From Ovis canadensis (Eukaryota; Chordata; Mammalia; Artiodactyla; Bovidae), in assembly GCF_042477335.2 (NCBI RefSeq), contig NC_091248.1, positions 121,914,501 to 121,978,500 of the forward strand: 64,000 bases of DNA. Direction: 5' to 3'. Both the position numbers and the translations under genes were made by a program. Below, one piece after another: positions 44,612 through 56,879 of the stretch. Position 1 is the stretch's first letter. Each line of letters begins with the position of its first letter. The notes beneath the pieces were generated by a model, which saw only the letters and a program-made list of their open reading frames with translations, made no database searches and was not told where the DNA came from.

Positions 44612-44953
44612 TGTCTATTGGAAATTTCAATTCATTTTCTTGAGCACTGTTTGGAAAATACCTGTTGGAAGAAAGTCTATGTGAATGTGAGGTTTACTTG
44701 TACTTCCCTTTAAACAAGTTTTACATCCTTGTCCTATCTATCTACTTGTAAAGTACACTCATTCAAAGCCTAAACTCTTCTGATTCCATTAACAACTTGA
44801 CCTTTCAAACTCTTCTGATTCCGTTAATAACTTGACCTTTCTCCACAAATCATTAAGAGTTGTTGGAAAATCCTGTCTCCTGAAAATTTGAAGCTCTAAC
44901 CATCAGTACCTCAGAATGTGGCTGTATTTAAGATTTCACATTTAAAAGGTCAG

Positions 44954-45829
44954 TAACTTATATGCAGAGTACATCATAAGAAATGCTGGGCTGGAAGAAG
45001 CACAAGCTGGAATCAAGATTGCCACGAGAAATATCAATAACCTCAGATATGCAGATGACACCATTCTTATGGCAGAAAGTGAGGAAGAACTAAAGAGTCT
45101 CTTGATGAAAGTGAAAGAGAAGAGCGAAGAAGTTGGCTTAAAGCTCAACATTTAGAAAACTAAGATCATGGCATCTGGTCCCATCACTTCATGGGAAATA
45201 GATGGGGAAACAGTGGAAACAGTGTCAGACTTTATTTTTTTGGACTCCAAAATCACTGCATATGGTGATTGCAGCCATGAAATTAAAAGGCACTTACTCC
45301 TTGGAAGGAAGGTTATGACCAACCTAGATAGCATATTCAAAAGCAGAGATATTATTTTGCCAACAAAGGTCCATCTAGACAAGGCCATGGTTTTTCCAGT
45401 GGTCATGTATGGATGTGAGAGTTGGACTGTGAAGAAAGCTGAGGGCCAAAGAATTGATGGTTTTGAACTGTGGTGTTGGAGAAGACTCTTGAGAGTCTCT
45501 TGGACTGCAAGGAGATCCAACCAGTCCATCCTAAAGGAGTCCAGTCCTGGGTGTTCATTGGAAGGACTGATGCTGATGCTGAAACTCCAATACTTTGGCT
45601 ACCTCATGCAAAGAGTGGACTCATTGGAAAAGACCCTGATGCTGGGAAGGATTGGTTGCAGGAAGAGAAGGGGATGACAGAGGATGAGATGGCTGGATGG
45701 CATCACCGACTGGACGCACATGAGTTTGGGTGAACTCCGGGAGTTGGTGATGGAAAGGGAGGCCTGGCATGCTGCAATTCATGGGGTCTCAAAGAGTCGG
45801 ACACAACTGCGTGACTGAACTGAACTGAA
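44954..45829 (+). mobile_element. BovB LINE, 5'-truncated
   Basis: Begins in the RT motif-B region (ttatatgcagagtacatcat), reads RYADDTILMAESEEELKSLL, and has an open frame of 169 codons at 45168-45677 ([40 protein letters not shown]). It ends gtgactgaactgaactgaag. A stop after ...GLKLNI separates the first part from the open frame, and the C-terminus changes frame near 45677. Unit 2 has the empty site near 23880. Confidence 0.94.
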
Positions 45830-48305
45830 GTTAAAATAAGGTCATTGGGTTAGGCACATATGATCTGACTGAGCTCCTCATAGCAGAGGTGATCAGGATG
45901 CAGACATATACATAAGGAAAACCAGGGAAAGTCACAAGGAAAAGACTGCCATCTGCAAGCCCAAGAGAGACTTCAGAAGGAACCAATGCGTTAGATCCTT
46001 GATCCTGGATGTCTAGCTACTAGGGGAGAAAGAAAGCATATTTTGTTTGTTGAAGCCATGGAGTCTGTGGTCGTTTGATATATATCTGCAAGAAAATTGA
46101 CACTTTAGTTTAGAGTTATGAGAAATAAATAAATGTCAGTTAACCAAGTGCCAAGCAATGTCATGTGGAAGTCAGTTATCAAATAAATTGTTTACGAATA
46201 TATTGGAAGAATCTCCACCACGAAATATAATTTTTTTAAGTTTGAAAACAGATTTCTTTTTCTTAATTATAAGTCTTAAAAATGAGGTCTTCTAGAAAAT
46301 TAGATCATCATTTGAATAGGACACACAAAAAATTCTAATTTAGCTGTAAGTCACAATAATAATATCTAAATTCCTTATTAGGTTGCCCATGCCTGCATTT
46401 CTCTGAGATCATCTCAAAGGAGCACATAATCAAATTTTACCTTAAAAATTAATTAAAATCACAGGGAAATAAATACATTTTATGGACGAAATGTGTGTGT
46501 GTGTATGGATTCTTCAATCCACAAACCAAGATAAGGATGAGAGATTGATTCAGAAAAGCAAAAAGGCATCTCCTATGTGCTAAATCTTCCTTAGTTTGTT
46601 ATAAACACTGACAAACCGAGGAACAGTGCTATGCAATTTGGCCTGAAATGGAAGAAGTCATGAGGACCACATAACCTACTTCTCAGGCTCCTAGACAGGC
46701 AGGAGTTTGTCATATGAAAATCTACGAAAGATCCTTGAAATTAATCTAAATTGATGTATTTTGAAGACCAGTTATGTTATCTCTGCATAGACAGAAAATA
46801 TACTTTTCATTTAAAAAAAGTACTGGTCAGTAGGAATAAATGAATAAAGACTTCTAAAATTTCTCTACTCCAGAAAAGCCCGTTGGACTCTGACAAAATT
46901 TTTCAAAATCATCTTTTCAAAACCCAGAGGTGACAGCTTGCAAAAATCTCAGTGTTCATCCAGGAAAAACTGCTGATGTTGTTAAGAACAGTGAGGTCTG
47001 CAGGGTTTTAAGTTACCCTGTTGCTGTCACCAGCATTCCACCTCCGTGGTATCCTAGAAAACAAACAGCCCTGTAGCCACAGTGAGAACCAGCATCCTTA
47101 CAGCCTTTGGAAGGAGTAGTCAAGGTGGAAGGATCAAAAAACATTAAGATTTGATTCTAAGCAGACCACAAATCCTGTACTCAAACACTAATAAAAATTT
47201 TGTAATCATGACTAAATTTTATTGTCACCGTCTGAAACTAAAATGATTATTTTAAGTGTAATTAGCAATAAAAAATATATCTACATAGACAAAAATCACC
47301 AAATACAGTTAGGATAAGAAAAACATAAAGATAAGTTTAAGTACATAAAAGTACATTAAATATATATATGTGTGTATATATATATGTATATATATATATA
47401 CACTTTATAATGTTATCTGTTATATCCCAGGCACCCTCTTGACACAAGAGAGAATGATGCGTGAGAGAAAAGCTTGTAGTGGCTTTAGGGCATTGGGATT
47501 ACTCTACAAGACAGGAAGTCAAAGGACCTGCTGATTCATTGTGATGTGCAGAAAGCATTTATTCTGGACACTGCATTTTGGGAAGAGGATTGGCTTTCAC
47601 TATTAATTTATGTGCTATCGGCCTAAGAAATGTGTTGAAATCCCTGGGGTTCACAAGGTCCTATACAAAGTGAATAGATACAAAAAATAAACTCTGAAGA
47701 ACACCAGTGTTGTTAGATATGAGGGAGGAAATGAGGAATGAGCAAGGAGACTGAGAAGGAGCAATAAGAAAAATACAAAGACCACTGAAGAGCATAGTAT
47801 CATGTTAGTAGGGTGAAGAAAACTTTCAAGGAGAGAGAGTAATCAACAGTGTCAAAAACCTGGCGGGACGAGTCAGATGACAACTGAGAATGATCATTGG
47901 ATCTAGAAAATACATAACTGGTATATTTGAAATAAATCCAGTGATCTGGCTGAGTAGACAAGATAGGAGGAGAAACTTTAGGGACAGAAATTGCCGGAGA
48001 GAAACTCTTGAGTAGGCAAGAGAGGTGGGATTCAGGGCATGAGTTGCAGACTGGCAATGGCTAGTGGGGAAACTCTTTAACTTCATAGTAAGAGCAGAGA
48101 AATTGAGATAAATGGACAAATTCAGTGACTCAGTCGGTGTGTTAGTACTGTACAAATTCCCATCTGATTGCTTCCATGTTCTCAATAGCTGAGACAATAT
48201 GTGGAAGGATTTATGGAAGGTTTAAAGAAAGAGAAAATAAGAAAAAAAAATCGCTTGAGAGAAGGCTAGGGAAATATAGTATGATTTCTGGGAGCCTCAA
48301 AATAT
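45830..48305. other. Duplicated non-coding block, unit 3
   Basis: Aligns with 23880-26300 in unit 2. A TATATG/TG microsatellite lies at 47360-47402. No gene: frames at 47800-48197 are not preserved in unit 2. Confidence 0.65.
47360..47402. repeat. (TA)n/(TG)n microsatellite
   Basis: tatatatatgtgtgtatata followed by a longer TA run. Unit 2 has a related AT-rich run near 25405-25450. Confidence 0.9.
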
Positions 48306-48533
48306 TTTGTCCACCTAATATGAAGAGCCAACTTACTGGAAATTCAGACCCTGATACTAGGAAGGATTGAGGGTATGAGGAGAAGGGGATGACAGAGGAT
48401 GAGATGGCTGGATGGCATCATTGACTCAATAATGAGCCTGAGCAAATTCTGGGAGGTGATGAAAGACAGGGAAGCCTGGTGTGCTGCAGTCCGTGGGGTC
48501 ACAAAGAGCCAGACATGACTGAACGACAACAAG
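48306..48533 (+). mobile_element. BovB 3'-end fragment
   Basis: ttttgtccacctaatatgaa, gggatgacagaggatgagat, gaagcctggtgtgctgcagt, ending gccagacatgactgaacgac. Not at the same base position as the similar fragment in unit 1 (4084-4326), so the two are independent insertions. Confidence 0.85.
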
Positions 48534-49529
48534 GGCTAAAGTGACCTGTATAGTCATGATTGTAAGCTACCTGAGACATCAAGTTTGTGTGTTTTCCTAC
48601 GGATCTGTGGGTTCAGGCAAAGCCTCCATTGTCTAAATTCAGTGCTTACAATACAGAGATCACAATGATCTCTCTAAATATAGGATATACCTTTAAGGGA
48701 AAAAATTTTTTGAAATGAGACAAATACTGAAGAAGTAACTTAAATCAGGAAAGCATTTAGGCAATAGGATTGCCTAAACGAGCTTCCAAGTAATGATTAA
48801 CATCTGCAATGAAAAATTTGGTAATTAGTGCCTATTAGCACTTTTCAGCAGACAGAGATCATTCATTCCATTAGAAAAATACAGCCCTTTGAGGAGCTGC
48901 ACTAACAAGCTCCATGGGGATTGCATTTATTAAATCATGAAAATTTTCAAAAGTAGGACATGGAGACAGGAGCAATTTAAGATCAAGTACATGATACTCT
49001 CATATCCTTGGTGATTGTGCTCTAGGACTTAATAAATTATGACTTACATGTGAAAGTTTTATACCAGACCCACTGAAGTAAAGACATCTTTGCCAGTCTT
49101 TCTGAGTTCTTTTTTCTTGGCATAAGCAGGTACATACACTGTGTACACACACACACACATACACACACACACACACACACAGCTGGAGGCCAAGAGGGGA
49201 GGGAAAAGTTTTGCACTACTTTGTAGGAAAGATGGAGAATGGTGAAAAGACTCTTAATAATTTGTTCCCTGGCCCCACAGGAATGTCTCTGGGGAATAGA
49301 CTGGTTTTATGTGATCAGACTCTAAAATCCTCACATCTAGAGGCTCCTGAATCCTGTCCTTCCACCAGGACAGAAAAGGCGTCTGGGACTCATTATCCAG
49401 TGCACTGGTTTCAGGGTGCAAGTGACCCAGCTCCAGCCATTCCTCATCTCTGTGAGTCTTCCTCTACATTCAAGCCCATTTGAGAAAAATACCAGAAGTA
49501 TACCAAACCCCCTCTTTGAACCAACTATT
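48534..49529. other. Duplicated non-coding block, unit 3
   Basis: Three-copy block matching 5253-6260 and 26280-27580; contains a (CA)n run at 49145-49181. No conserved reading frame. Confidence 0.65.
49145..49181. repeat. (CA)n microsatellite
   Basis: About 18 CA units with one TA interruption. Homologous to the CA-rich run at 5857-5920. Confidence 0.93.
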
Positions 49530-49785
49530 ATTATTTATTTATTTTAATATAAGTTTATTTATTTTAATTGGAGGTTTAATTACTTTACAGTATTGTATTG
49601 GTTTTGCCACACATCAACATGAATCCGCCACAGGTATACACGTGTTCTCAATCTTGAACCCCCCTCCCTCCTCACTCCCCGTACCATCCCTCTGGGTCGT
49701 CCCAGTGTACCAGCCTCAAGCATCCAGTATCATGCATCGAACCTGGACTGGTGATTCGTTTCATATACTAGTTAATTTGTTTTTT
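49530..49785 (-). mobile_element. L1_BT 3'-end, antisense
   Basis: ttaattggaggtttaattac, gccacacatcaacatgaatc, gccacaggtatacacgtgtt, cctggactggtgattcgttt: the antisense ruminant L1 3'UTR, about 255 bp with an A-rich end at the left. Units 1 and 2 are uninterrupted here (6262; 27583). Confidence 0.92.
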
Positions 49786-50919
49786 TACAGAAGAGCAAGA
49801 CAGAAGGCTGGCAGAAATCATCAGGTTTAGGAAGAAGAAAAAGCCACCTTTGTGAAGACCCTTTCTCTGAATAACATCTGATACTCATTCTGTCTAAACA
49901 TAGGTTTCTTGTTCCTAGTCAGAACCCTCCTGCCCTAATCCCATTTATGGGAAAAGGCTGGTGAAACTCAATGTCCCTGAGCTGTGGTATCAAACTGAAA
50001 GATCATCTAAAGCTGATGCCTCACCCTGCAACTGATGAAGCCAGAGGTATTGTCCAATTTGTCCGTTACTGTCTTTTGTTTTTTCCTCAGCTGAGGACCA
50101 TCCTCTTCTCCTGCACCCTGGAGATGTCCTCCTGCCTGGGAAGTGAGGAACATTAATGTCATTTTCTTTGCTGCCCAGTAGGGAGTTGTTAATAAGTGAC
50201 TGGGAGAAATCCTCTAGCTACTTGGTAAAGATCTCTTTATTATTTATTTTATAGCAAGGAAGCCAGTACATGTACCAATTTAGTGTGTCCTGGTTTGCTG
50301 TCCAGGTTTACTCTCCAGGGATTATTGTCCTCATCTGGGGATAAACCTTTGCCATCTCCTGGAGTGGGATAACATGACTACCATTGTCACTGATCAAATT
50401 TGGGGGAAAAGTTCTAGCTGGTGAAAATGTAAAATGTCCCTGCTACAAAAGCAACTTCTTTACTCTACATGTGTTTGTAAATGGCAATTTTTCAGTGAAT
50501 ACTTTTTCTTTTATTCTCTTTACATTTATTTAAGTCAATCTTTAAAAACAGTACAATAAATGAAAATATATCATTCTTAAATTTTACCAAATGCAAAAAG
50601 AAAAGAGAATCTTGTCTGTGTTGTAATGTTACAGTGAGGCATAGGATTACTACTACCTTCCTCCACACTGCAGCAATTTGGTTGTTTTCACACATATTTC
50701 AGCATTTTAATCTTAGAACTCAAGTTACAATTCATGAGGCTAACAGAGCTTTCATCTTCGTATTCATCTGTCTTCTGCTGTTTGAAAGTGGCAAATGGAT
50801 GGTTAGCTAACAGGAAGTTACTGGAAAGGGATTCTCACTGACCCTGACCTAAGCTTATAAGCGGTCAGAGTTTACTGAGTCAGTATGAGGTATGAGAACA
50901 AAGGGTTTCACTTCTTTTT
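49786..50919. other. Duplicated non-coding block, unit 3
   Basis: Matches 27640-28850 in unit 2 and 6325-6940 in unit 1. The single copy of the sequence that is doubled in unit 2 lies near 50425-50510. No gene. Confidence 0.65.
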
Positions 50920-51022
50920 TAAGAAATTTTATTTTGTATTGGAGGATAGCTGGTTAACATTGTAGTGATAGTTTCAGGGGGACAGCAAAGGAGCTCAGCC
51001 ATACATGCAACATGTAAAGGAA
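50920..51022 (-). mobile_element. L1 3'-end fragment, antisense
   Basis: attttgtattggaggatagc, ggttaacattgtagtgatag, cagcaaaggagctcagccat: about 100 bp of an L1 3' end. Confidence 0.7.
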
Positions 51023-51221
51023 AGCCGTGGTTGGTCTCTGTAGACAGCAGATAGGATGGGGAAAGTTTTAAGAATAATGAATATAAAGATACAGCTCCAT
51101 AATTTTTATCATGTAGTATATTTATTAATGTTCCTTATCATTTTCTTACTAAGTAAACATTTCTATGTATATGTTAAAATTAGAATTTTAAAATATATTT
51201 ACTGAGTTTCCTTTACAGCAT

Positions 51222-51436
51222 GTGTGGGTGAGTGCTTATCACCCAGCCATATCCAGCTCTTTGTGACACCAGGGACCATAGCCTGCCAGGCTCCTCAGTC
51301 CATGGGATACTCCAGGCAAGAATACTGGAGTGGGTAACTCTTCCCTTCTCCAGGGGATCTTCCTGACTCAGGGATTGAACCCAGATGTCCTACATTCCAG
51401 GTGGATTCTTTCCCATCTAGCCACCAGGGAAGCCCT
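51222..51436 (-). mobile_element. Bov-tA SINE, antisense
   Basis: ccatatccagctctttgtga, gccaggctcctcagtccatg, ending ctagccaccagggaagccc. Confidence 0.92.
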
Positions 51437-51449
51437 TCTGTATGGCATG

Positions 51450-52516
51450 TTGTTATTGTCATTCAGTTGCTCAGTCGTGTCTGATCCTTTGCAAACCTAT
51501 GGACTGCATCACACCAGGCTTTTCTGTCCTTCACTATCTTCCAGAATTTTCTCAGACTCATGTCCATTGACCCGGTGATGCCATCCAACCATCTCATCCT
51601 CTGTTGCCCCCTTCTCCTCCTGTCTTCAATCTTTCCCAATATTAGGGTCTTTTCCAATGAGTTGGCTCTTCACATCAGGTGGCCAAAGTATTAGAGTTTC
51701 AGCTTTAGCATCAGTCCTTCCAATGAATATTCAGGACTGATTTCCTTCAGGATGGACTGGTTGGATCTCCTTGCTGTAAGGAACTCTCAGGCGTCTTCTC
51801 TGGCACCACAGTTTGAAAGCATCAATTCTTCAGTGCTCAGCCTTCTTTGTAGTCCAGCTCTCACATTTGTATATGATTGCTGGAAAAACCACAGCTTCGA
51901 CTACACAGAGCTTTGTTAGCAAAGTGATGTGTTTCCTTTCTAATATGCTGTCTGGGTTTGTCATAGCTTTTCCTTCAAGGAAAAGCATCTTTTAATTTCA
52001 TAGCTGCAGTCGCCATCCACAGTGGTTTTAGATCCCGAGAAATGAAATCTGCCACTATTTCCATTTTTTCCCCATCTATTTGCCATAAAGTGATGGGACA
52101 GGATGCTGTGATCTTGGTTTTTTGAATATTGATTTTTAAGCCAGCTTTTTTACTTTCTTTTTTCACCTTTATCAAGACACTCTTTCGTTCCTCTTCACTC
52201 TCTGCCATTAGGGTGGTATGGTGGCGCTAGTGGTGAAGAATCTGCCTGCCAGTGCAGGAGACCCAAGAGGTGCAGGTTTGATCCCTGGATCGGGAAGACC
52301 CCCTGGAGAGGAAGTGGCAACCCACTCCAGTATTCTTGTCTGAAAATCCCAAGGATAGAGGAGTATGGCAGGCTACAGTCCATAGGGTCACAGAATTGGA
52401 TGTGACTGACGCAGCTTAGCAAATACACATCTGCATATCTGAGGTTGTTGATATTTCTCCTGGAAATCTTGATTCCAGCTTGTGATTCATCTAGCCTGGC
52501 ATTTCATATGCCTGGA
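51450..52516 (-). mobile_element. BovB LINE, 5'-truncated, antisense, interrupted by a SINE
   Basis: Begins with the reversed tail (attcagttgctcagtcgtgt) and runs to the RT motif-C region (gccattagggtggta near 52204). It resumes at 52433 (catctgcatatctgaggttg) and ends near 52516. The interrupting SINE lies at 52217-52432. The frames are broken at several places, so the copy is older than the one at 36925-38139. Confidence 0.92.
52217..52432 (+). mobile_element. Bov-tA SINE nested inside BovB
   Basis: tggtggcgctagtggtgaag, gcaggtttgatccctggatc, ggcaacccactccagtattc, gatgtgactgacgcagctta. The neighbouring BovB sequence (gggtggt / catctgcatatc) is continuous in other copies, so this SINE was inserted after the BovB. 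Confidence 0.93.
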
Positions 52517-52758
52517 TTATAGAATAAAAGTTAGAAAGATAGACTCTTTGGAGAGGTATATCTAAAGATAATATGAGATAATGGGGAGCTCTGTGCAGAT
52601 ATGATGAAGAAAGACAGGCATTTGAGAGCGCAAGTCTGGAAGTTAAAGAGTCAGGCAGTGTTGTCGGGTATTATTGGTGACAGGAAAAAATTTCTGGAGA
52701 TTTGATTTATATGTCAACTTGTGAACTGTATAGAAGGCCAATTCTACATTAAACTTAG
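52517..52758. other. Duplicated non-coding segment between two BovB copies
   Basis: Aligns with 29190-29370 in unit 2 (gaaagacaggcatttgagag with gaaagacaggcattagagag). No gene. Confidence 0.65.
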
Positions 52759-54506
52759 TTCAGTTCAGTCGCGCAGTCATGTCTGACTCATTGTGACCTC
52801 ATGGACTGCAGCATGCCATGCATCCCTGTCCATCACCAACTCCCAGAGCCTACTCAAACTCATGTCCATCGTGTTGGTGATGCAATCCAACCATTTCATC
52901 CTCTGTCGTCCCCTTCTCCTGCCTTCAATCTTCCCCAACATCAGGGTCTTTTCCAATGAGTCAGTTCTCATTAGGTGGCCAAAGGATCAGAGTTTCAGCT
53001 TCAGCATTAGTCCTTCCAATGAATATTAAGGACTGATCTCCTTTAGGATGGACAGGTTGGATCTCCTTGCAGTCCAAGGGACTCTTAAGAGTCTTCTCCA
53101 ATACCTCAGTTCAAAAGCATCGATTCTTTGGCACTCAGCTTTCTTTACAGTCCAATTCTCATATCCATACATGACTACTGGAAAAACCAAAGCTTTGACT
53201 AGACAGACCTTTGTTGGTAAAGTAATGTCGCTGCTTTTTAACATGCTGTCTAGGTTGGTCATAGCTTTTCTTCCAAGGAGAAAGCGTCCTTTAATTTCAT
53301 GGCTGCTGTCACCATCTGCAGTGACTTTGGAGCCCCCCAAAATAAAGTCTCTCACTGTTCCCATTGTTTCCCCATCTATTAGCCATGAAGTGATGGGACT
53401 GATGCTATGATCTTAGTTTTTTGAATGTTGAGTTTTAAGCCAACTTTTCCACTCTCCTCTTTCACTTTCATCAAGAGGCTTTTTAGTTCTTCTTCACTTT
53501 CTCCCATAAGGATGGTGTCATCGGCATATCTGAGGTTACTGATATTTCTCCCAGCAATCTTGATTCCAGCTTGTGCTTCATCCAGCCCGGCATTTCGCAG
53601 GATGTACCCTGCATATAAGTTACATAAGCAGGGTGACAATATACAGCCTTGGCATACTCTTTTCCCAATTTGGAACCAGTCTGTTTCTTGTCCAGTTCTA
53701 ACTGTTGCTTCTTGACCTGCATACAATTTTCTCAGGAGGCAGACCAGGTGGTTCTCGTGTTCCCATCTCTTTAAGCATTTTCCACAGTTTGTTGTGATCC
53801 ACACAGTCAAAGGCTTTGGTGTCATCAATAAAGCAAAAGTAGATATTTTTCTGGAACTCTCTTGCTTTCTTGACGATCCAGCAGACATTGGCAATTTGAT
53901 CTCTGGTTCCTCTGCCTTTTCTAAAACCAGCTTGAATATCTGGAATTTCACAGTTCATGTACTATTGAAGCCTGGCTTTGAGAATTTTGAGCATTACTTT
54001 ACTAGTGTGTGAGATGAGTGCAATGGTGCAGTAGTTTGAACATTCTTTGCCATTGCCTTTCTTTGGGATTGGAATGAAAACTGACCTTTTCCAGTCCTGT
54101 GGCCACTGCTGAGTTTTCTAAATTTGCTGACTTATTGAGTATAGCACTTTCACAGCATCATCTTTTCGGATTTGAAATAGCTCAACTGGAATTTCATCAC
54201 CTCCACTAGCTTTGTCTGTAGTTATGCTTCCTAAGGCCCACTTGACTTCACATTCCAGGATGTCTGGCTCTAGGTGAGTGATCACACCACCGTAATTATC
54301 TTGATCGTGAAGATCTTTTTTGTACAGTTCTTCTGTGTATTCTTGCCACCTCTTCTTAATATCTTCTCCTTCTGCTAGGTCCATACCATTTCTGTCGTTT
54401 ATTGAGCCCATCTTTGCATGACATGTTCCCTTGGTATCTCTAATTTTCTTGAAGAGATCTCTAGTTTTTCCCATTCTATTGCTTTTCTCTGTTTCTTTCC
54501 ATTAGT
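52759..54506 (-). mobile_element. BovB LINE, longest copy in the window (1.75 kb), antisense, with target-site duplication
   Basis: On the minus strand, from right to left: the pre-RT segment (MGKTRDLFKKIRDTKGTCHA; DNYGGVITHLEPDILECEVK, frame 54118-54474); RT with QAGFRKGRGTRDQIANVCWI, motif A in FIDDTKAFDCVDHNKLWKML, motif B VCQGCILSPCLCNLYAGYI, motif C RYADDTILMGESEEELKSLL (frame 53379-53951); then the C-terminal frames 53026-53364 and 52777-52971. It is split over at least four frames and therefore inactive. It lacks the endonuclease domain. Flanking repeat aacttag at 52752-52758 and 54507-54513. Unit 2 has the empty site near 29360. Confidence 0.95.
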
Positions 54507-54513
54507 AACTTAG

Positions 54514-56590
54514 TTACTAAATCCCTAAACAGACAACTCAGAACAGGAGGGCAGACCAGAGCCAGCAATTAAAGCAGCAGACACCCTGTAGGCTTTTAAT
54601 GTTTGTGCTGATGTTAATAACCTTTGATATATATGTTAACATTAATTGTGACATTAGTAACTAAAATTTGAGTTTAGAGAGATGCTCTGAAATTGGATGA
54701 GGGCCTTTGAATAATTTTACATGCTGGCTGACTCATCCTGCTCATAAACTTTCAAATGGTAAATCCTGTGGTCTATTCTCCCTGGCATATAACACAGAGA
54801 TGTATCACTCTAAGAAGTTAGAAAATCAGTATCTGTGTTACGCTATATTTGCTCTTTCTTAAATTTAGGGTTCATATTTGAAATCAGTGTCTGGTTATCT
54901 ATTTGTTTTACCCCAATGGTAGTGATTAGAAATTAGACTTTTCTGAAGTTTAAGGCTTTGAATGAAGACTATCTTCTTTGGTGAGTGCCCTGAATGTGGA
55001 CTTTATGCACAATATGTGTTCTCCATCCTATCCTAAATATGCCTTCCTATTGTTGAAAATCTGCTGAACACCTTTTATGTAGTAAACAGACCAGAAACTT
55101 CAATTCATTTACATACATTTCTCTTATTATTCTCAACACATACTAATGCACTTAAATATATTTCTCATATTGTTAGTGGTAAGTAATAGAGCTAATATGA
55201 TGCCCTTCAGATTGTATTTTATTGTAATAGAGTTTTATAAAATTCTTTCAGGTACAAGATAGGTGATATAAAGAAGACCTGTATGTTAAATATAAGTGAA
55301 ACCAACTTTTGAAATTAAATTAAACGTTCTTTTCACTTAACTATGAATATCTAGTCTACTTTAGTTTTAAAAAATCATTAGTGAATATTTTAAAACTTGA
55401 CAATTATCCTCTTCATTTAAAACCAGAAAACCACACCTATCCTTCTGCCCAATTATGTCCAATCCAATTTTGGATTTGAGAGATGATGTACAGACAGGAA
55501 TTTCATAGCTGATGCTGCAGGTGGCCCATATATCATGGCCCTCCCACTTCAGTGCACACTGAATTGACTTCCAAATGGCTCCACGTGCATTTCTCTGCCT
55601 GTAGCTTCCCCAGAAACCAGAAGCACTTTAGTAGCCCATCACATAGGGAAAAGAAGCCCTAATACTTGGTGCACCCACCTCAGAGCTCTCACCCAGTAAT
55701 GGACACTAGTTGGTATATAGACACTCCAGGTCCCTTCCTCTCCAGGTAGGTTAACAATGAAATATATATTCTTTTCTGGCTCCAGGATTTTTCCATCAAG
55801 GACTAACTTTTGTTAAGATCTACAATTTAGCCCTACTTGATCATCCAAACTTAAGTGGCTATCTTTTCTTGGTTGTCCCTCTTTTCCACTCCTCTAGTTG
55901 TATCATTAGCAACTACTTCCTAAAACATACTTGTAATTGAGTGATTGTCCCAGGGTTGGCTTCTGGGGGAACCCAAACCAAGATATATCTTTAACTAGAG
56001 CCAATATTTATATTCATTTAATTCATGATGGGAAAATATATTCACAGACACAGACAGTTTTTTATGTGGACAGAATCTTGACGTGATTGTTCATTTAAAG
56101 ATATTAAAGGTATGTGTGGAAAACTTGTTATTCTACCCCCAAAATACTTTGTTGTAAATTATCAGATTTCTCATTTATACCATTTCGTTCAAATTACAAG
56201 GACAAACAATGTTAATTGCTATTCAAATCTTTTGAAATCAAAGAACTTTTTATAGATTTCAGTGTCAATCACATAGTTTGGGGAATGCACCTATGACTCT
56301 TTTATTTTTATTTCTAGAGAAAAAATTTTGCACACAGAAATAGACCAGATTATTCTCATCAAGAATTAATTTTTCTAGGAATAGATTAAATCATATATTT
56401 CTAAGACTAGTTACACGAGCCCCTGCAATAAATATTTGTGTGGTCACATGGACTGTATGGTCAGGTAGAGACATAAGTCCTTGTTTCAGTCTTCTTTAAT
56501 AAGCTATGATAGGATTTCCCCTTTGAAGATAGTTTAAAAAGAAGTTATAATTATCTTATGAATATTCATATACAATCATTATATAAATTT
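54514..56590. other. Duplicated non-coding block, unit 3
   Basis: Aligns with 29375-31145 in unit 2, e.g. ttttaccccaatggtagtga near 54904 with the related stretch near 29780. No conserved reading frame. Confidence 0.65.
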
Positions 56591-56602
56591 ATACACATGT
56601 AT

Positions 56603-56734
56603 ATTGGAGGAGGAAATGGCAACCCACTCCAGTGTTCTTGCCTGGAGAATCCTGGGGATGGGGAAGCCTGGTGGGCTGCCGTCTATGGGGTCGCACAGAG
56701 TCAGACACGACTGAAGCGACTTAGCAGCAGCAGC
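56603..56734 (+). mobile_element. BOV-A SINE monomer with target-site duplication
   Basis: tggaggaggaaatggcaacc, gaatcctggggatggggaag, ending gcgacttagcagcagcagc. Flanked by a perfect 12-bp repeat atacacatgtat at 56591-56602 and 56735-56746. Confidence 0.95.
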
Positions 56735-56745
56735 ATACACATGTA

Positions 56746-56780
56746 TTATATATATGTATGTATATATATATATATATATA
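56746..56780. repeat. (TA)n microsatellite
   Basis: TATATG then about 11 TA units, directly after the SINE's right target-site repeat. Confidence 0.92.
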
Positions 56781-56879
56781 GGCACTTACTTTGGGCATAT
56801 TTGAAAGTAGAACCCATGAATTATTGGTATGCATATGTTAAAGACAGTCGGTTCTTCCAGAGTTTCCCAAATGGGTGCA

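Larger units (their letters stand above)
23290..44850. repeat. Segmental duplication, unit 2 (holds OR gene 2)
   Basis: Aligns with unit 3 almost throughout: 23880-25400 with 45835-47200; 25600-28500 with 47410-50500; 28740-33300 with 50800-59930 (after removing insertions); 34230-36950 with 60500-63360. Compared with unit 1 it has an additional block of about 5 kb (28.25-33.3 kb). Gene-to-gene distances are 24.0 kb (1 to 2) and 26.4 kb (2 to 3). Confidence 0.88.

Noticed and set aside
47820-47960. Segment of unit 3 resembling an old interspersed repeat common in mammals
   Set aside because: I could not name the family with confidence and the unit 2 counterpart is too diverged, so it is left inside the general duplicated block.
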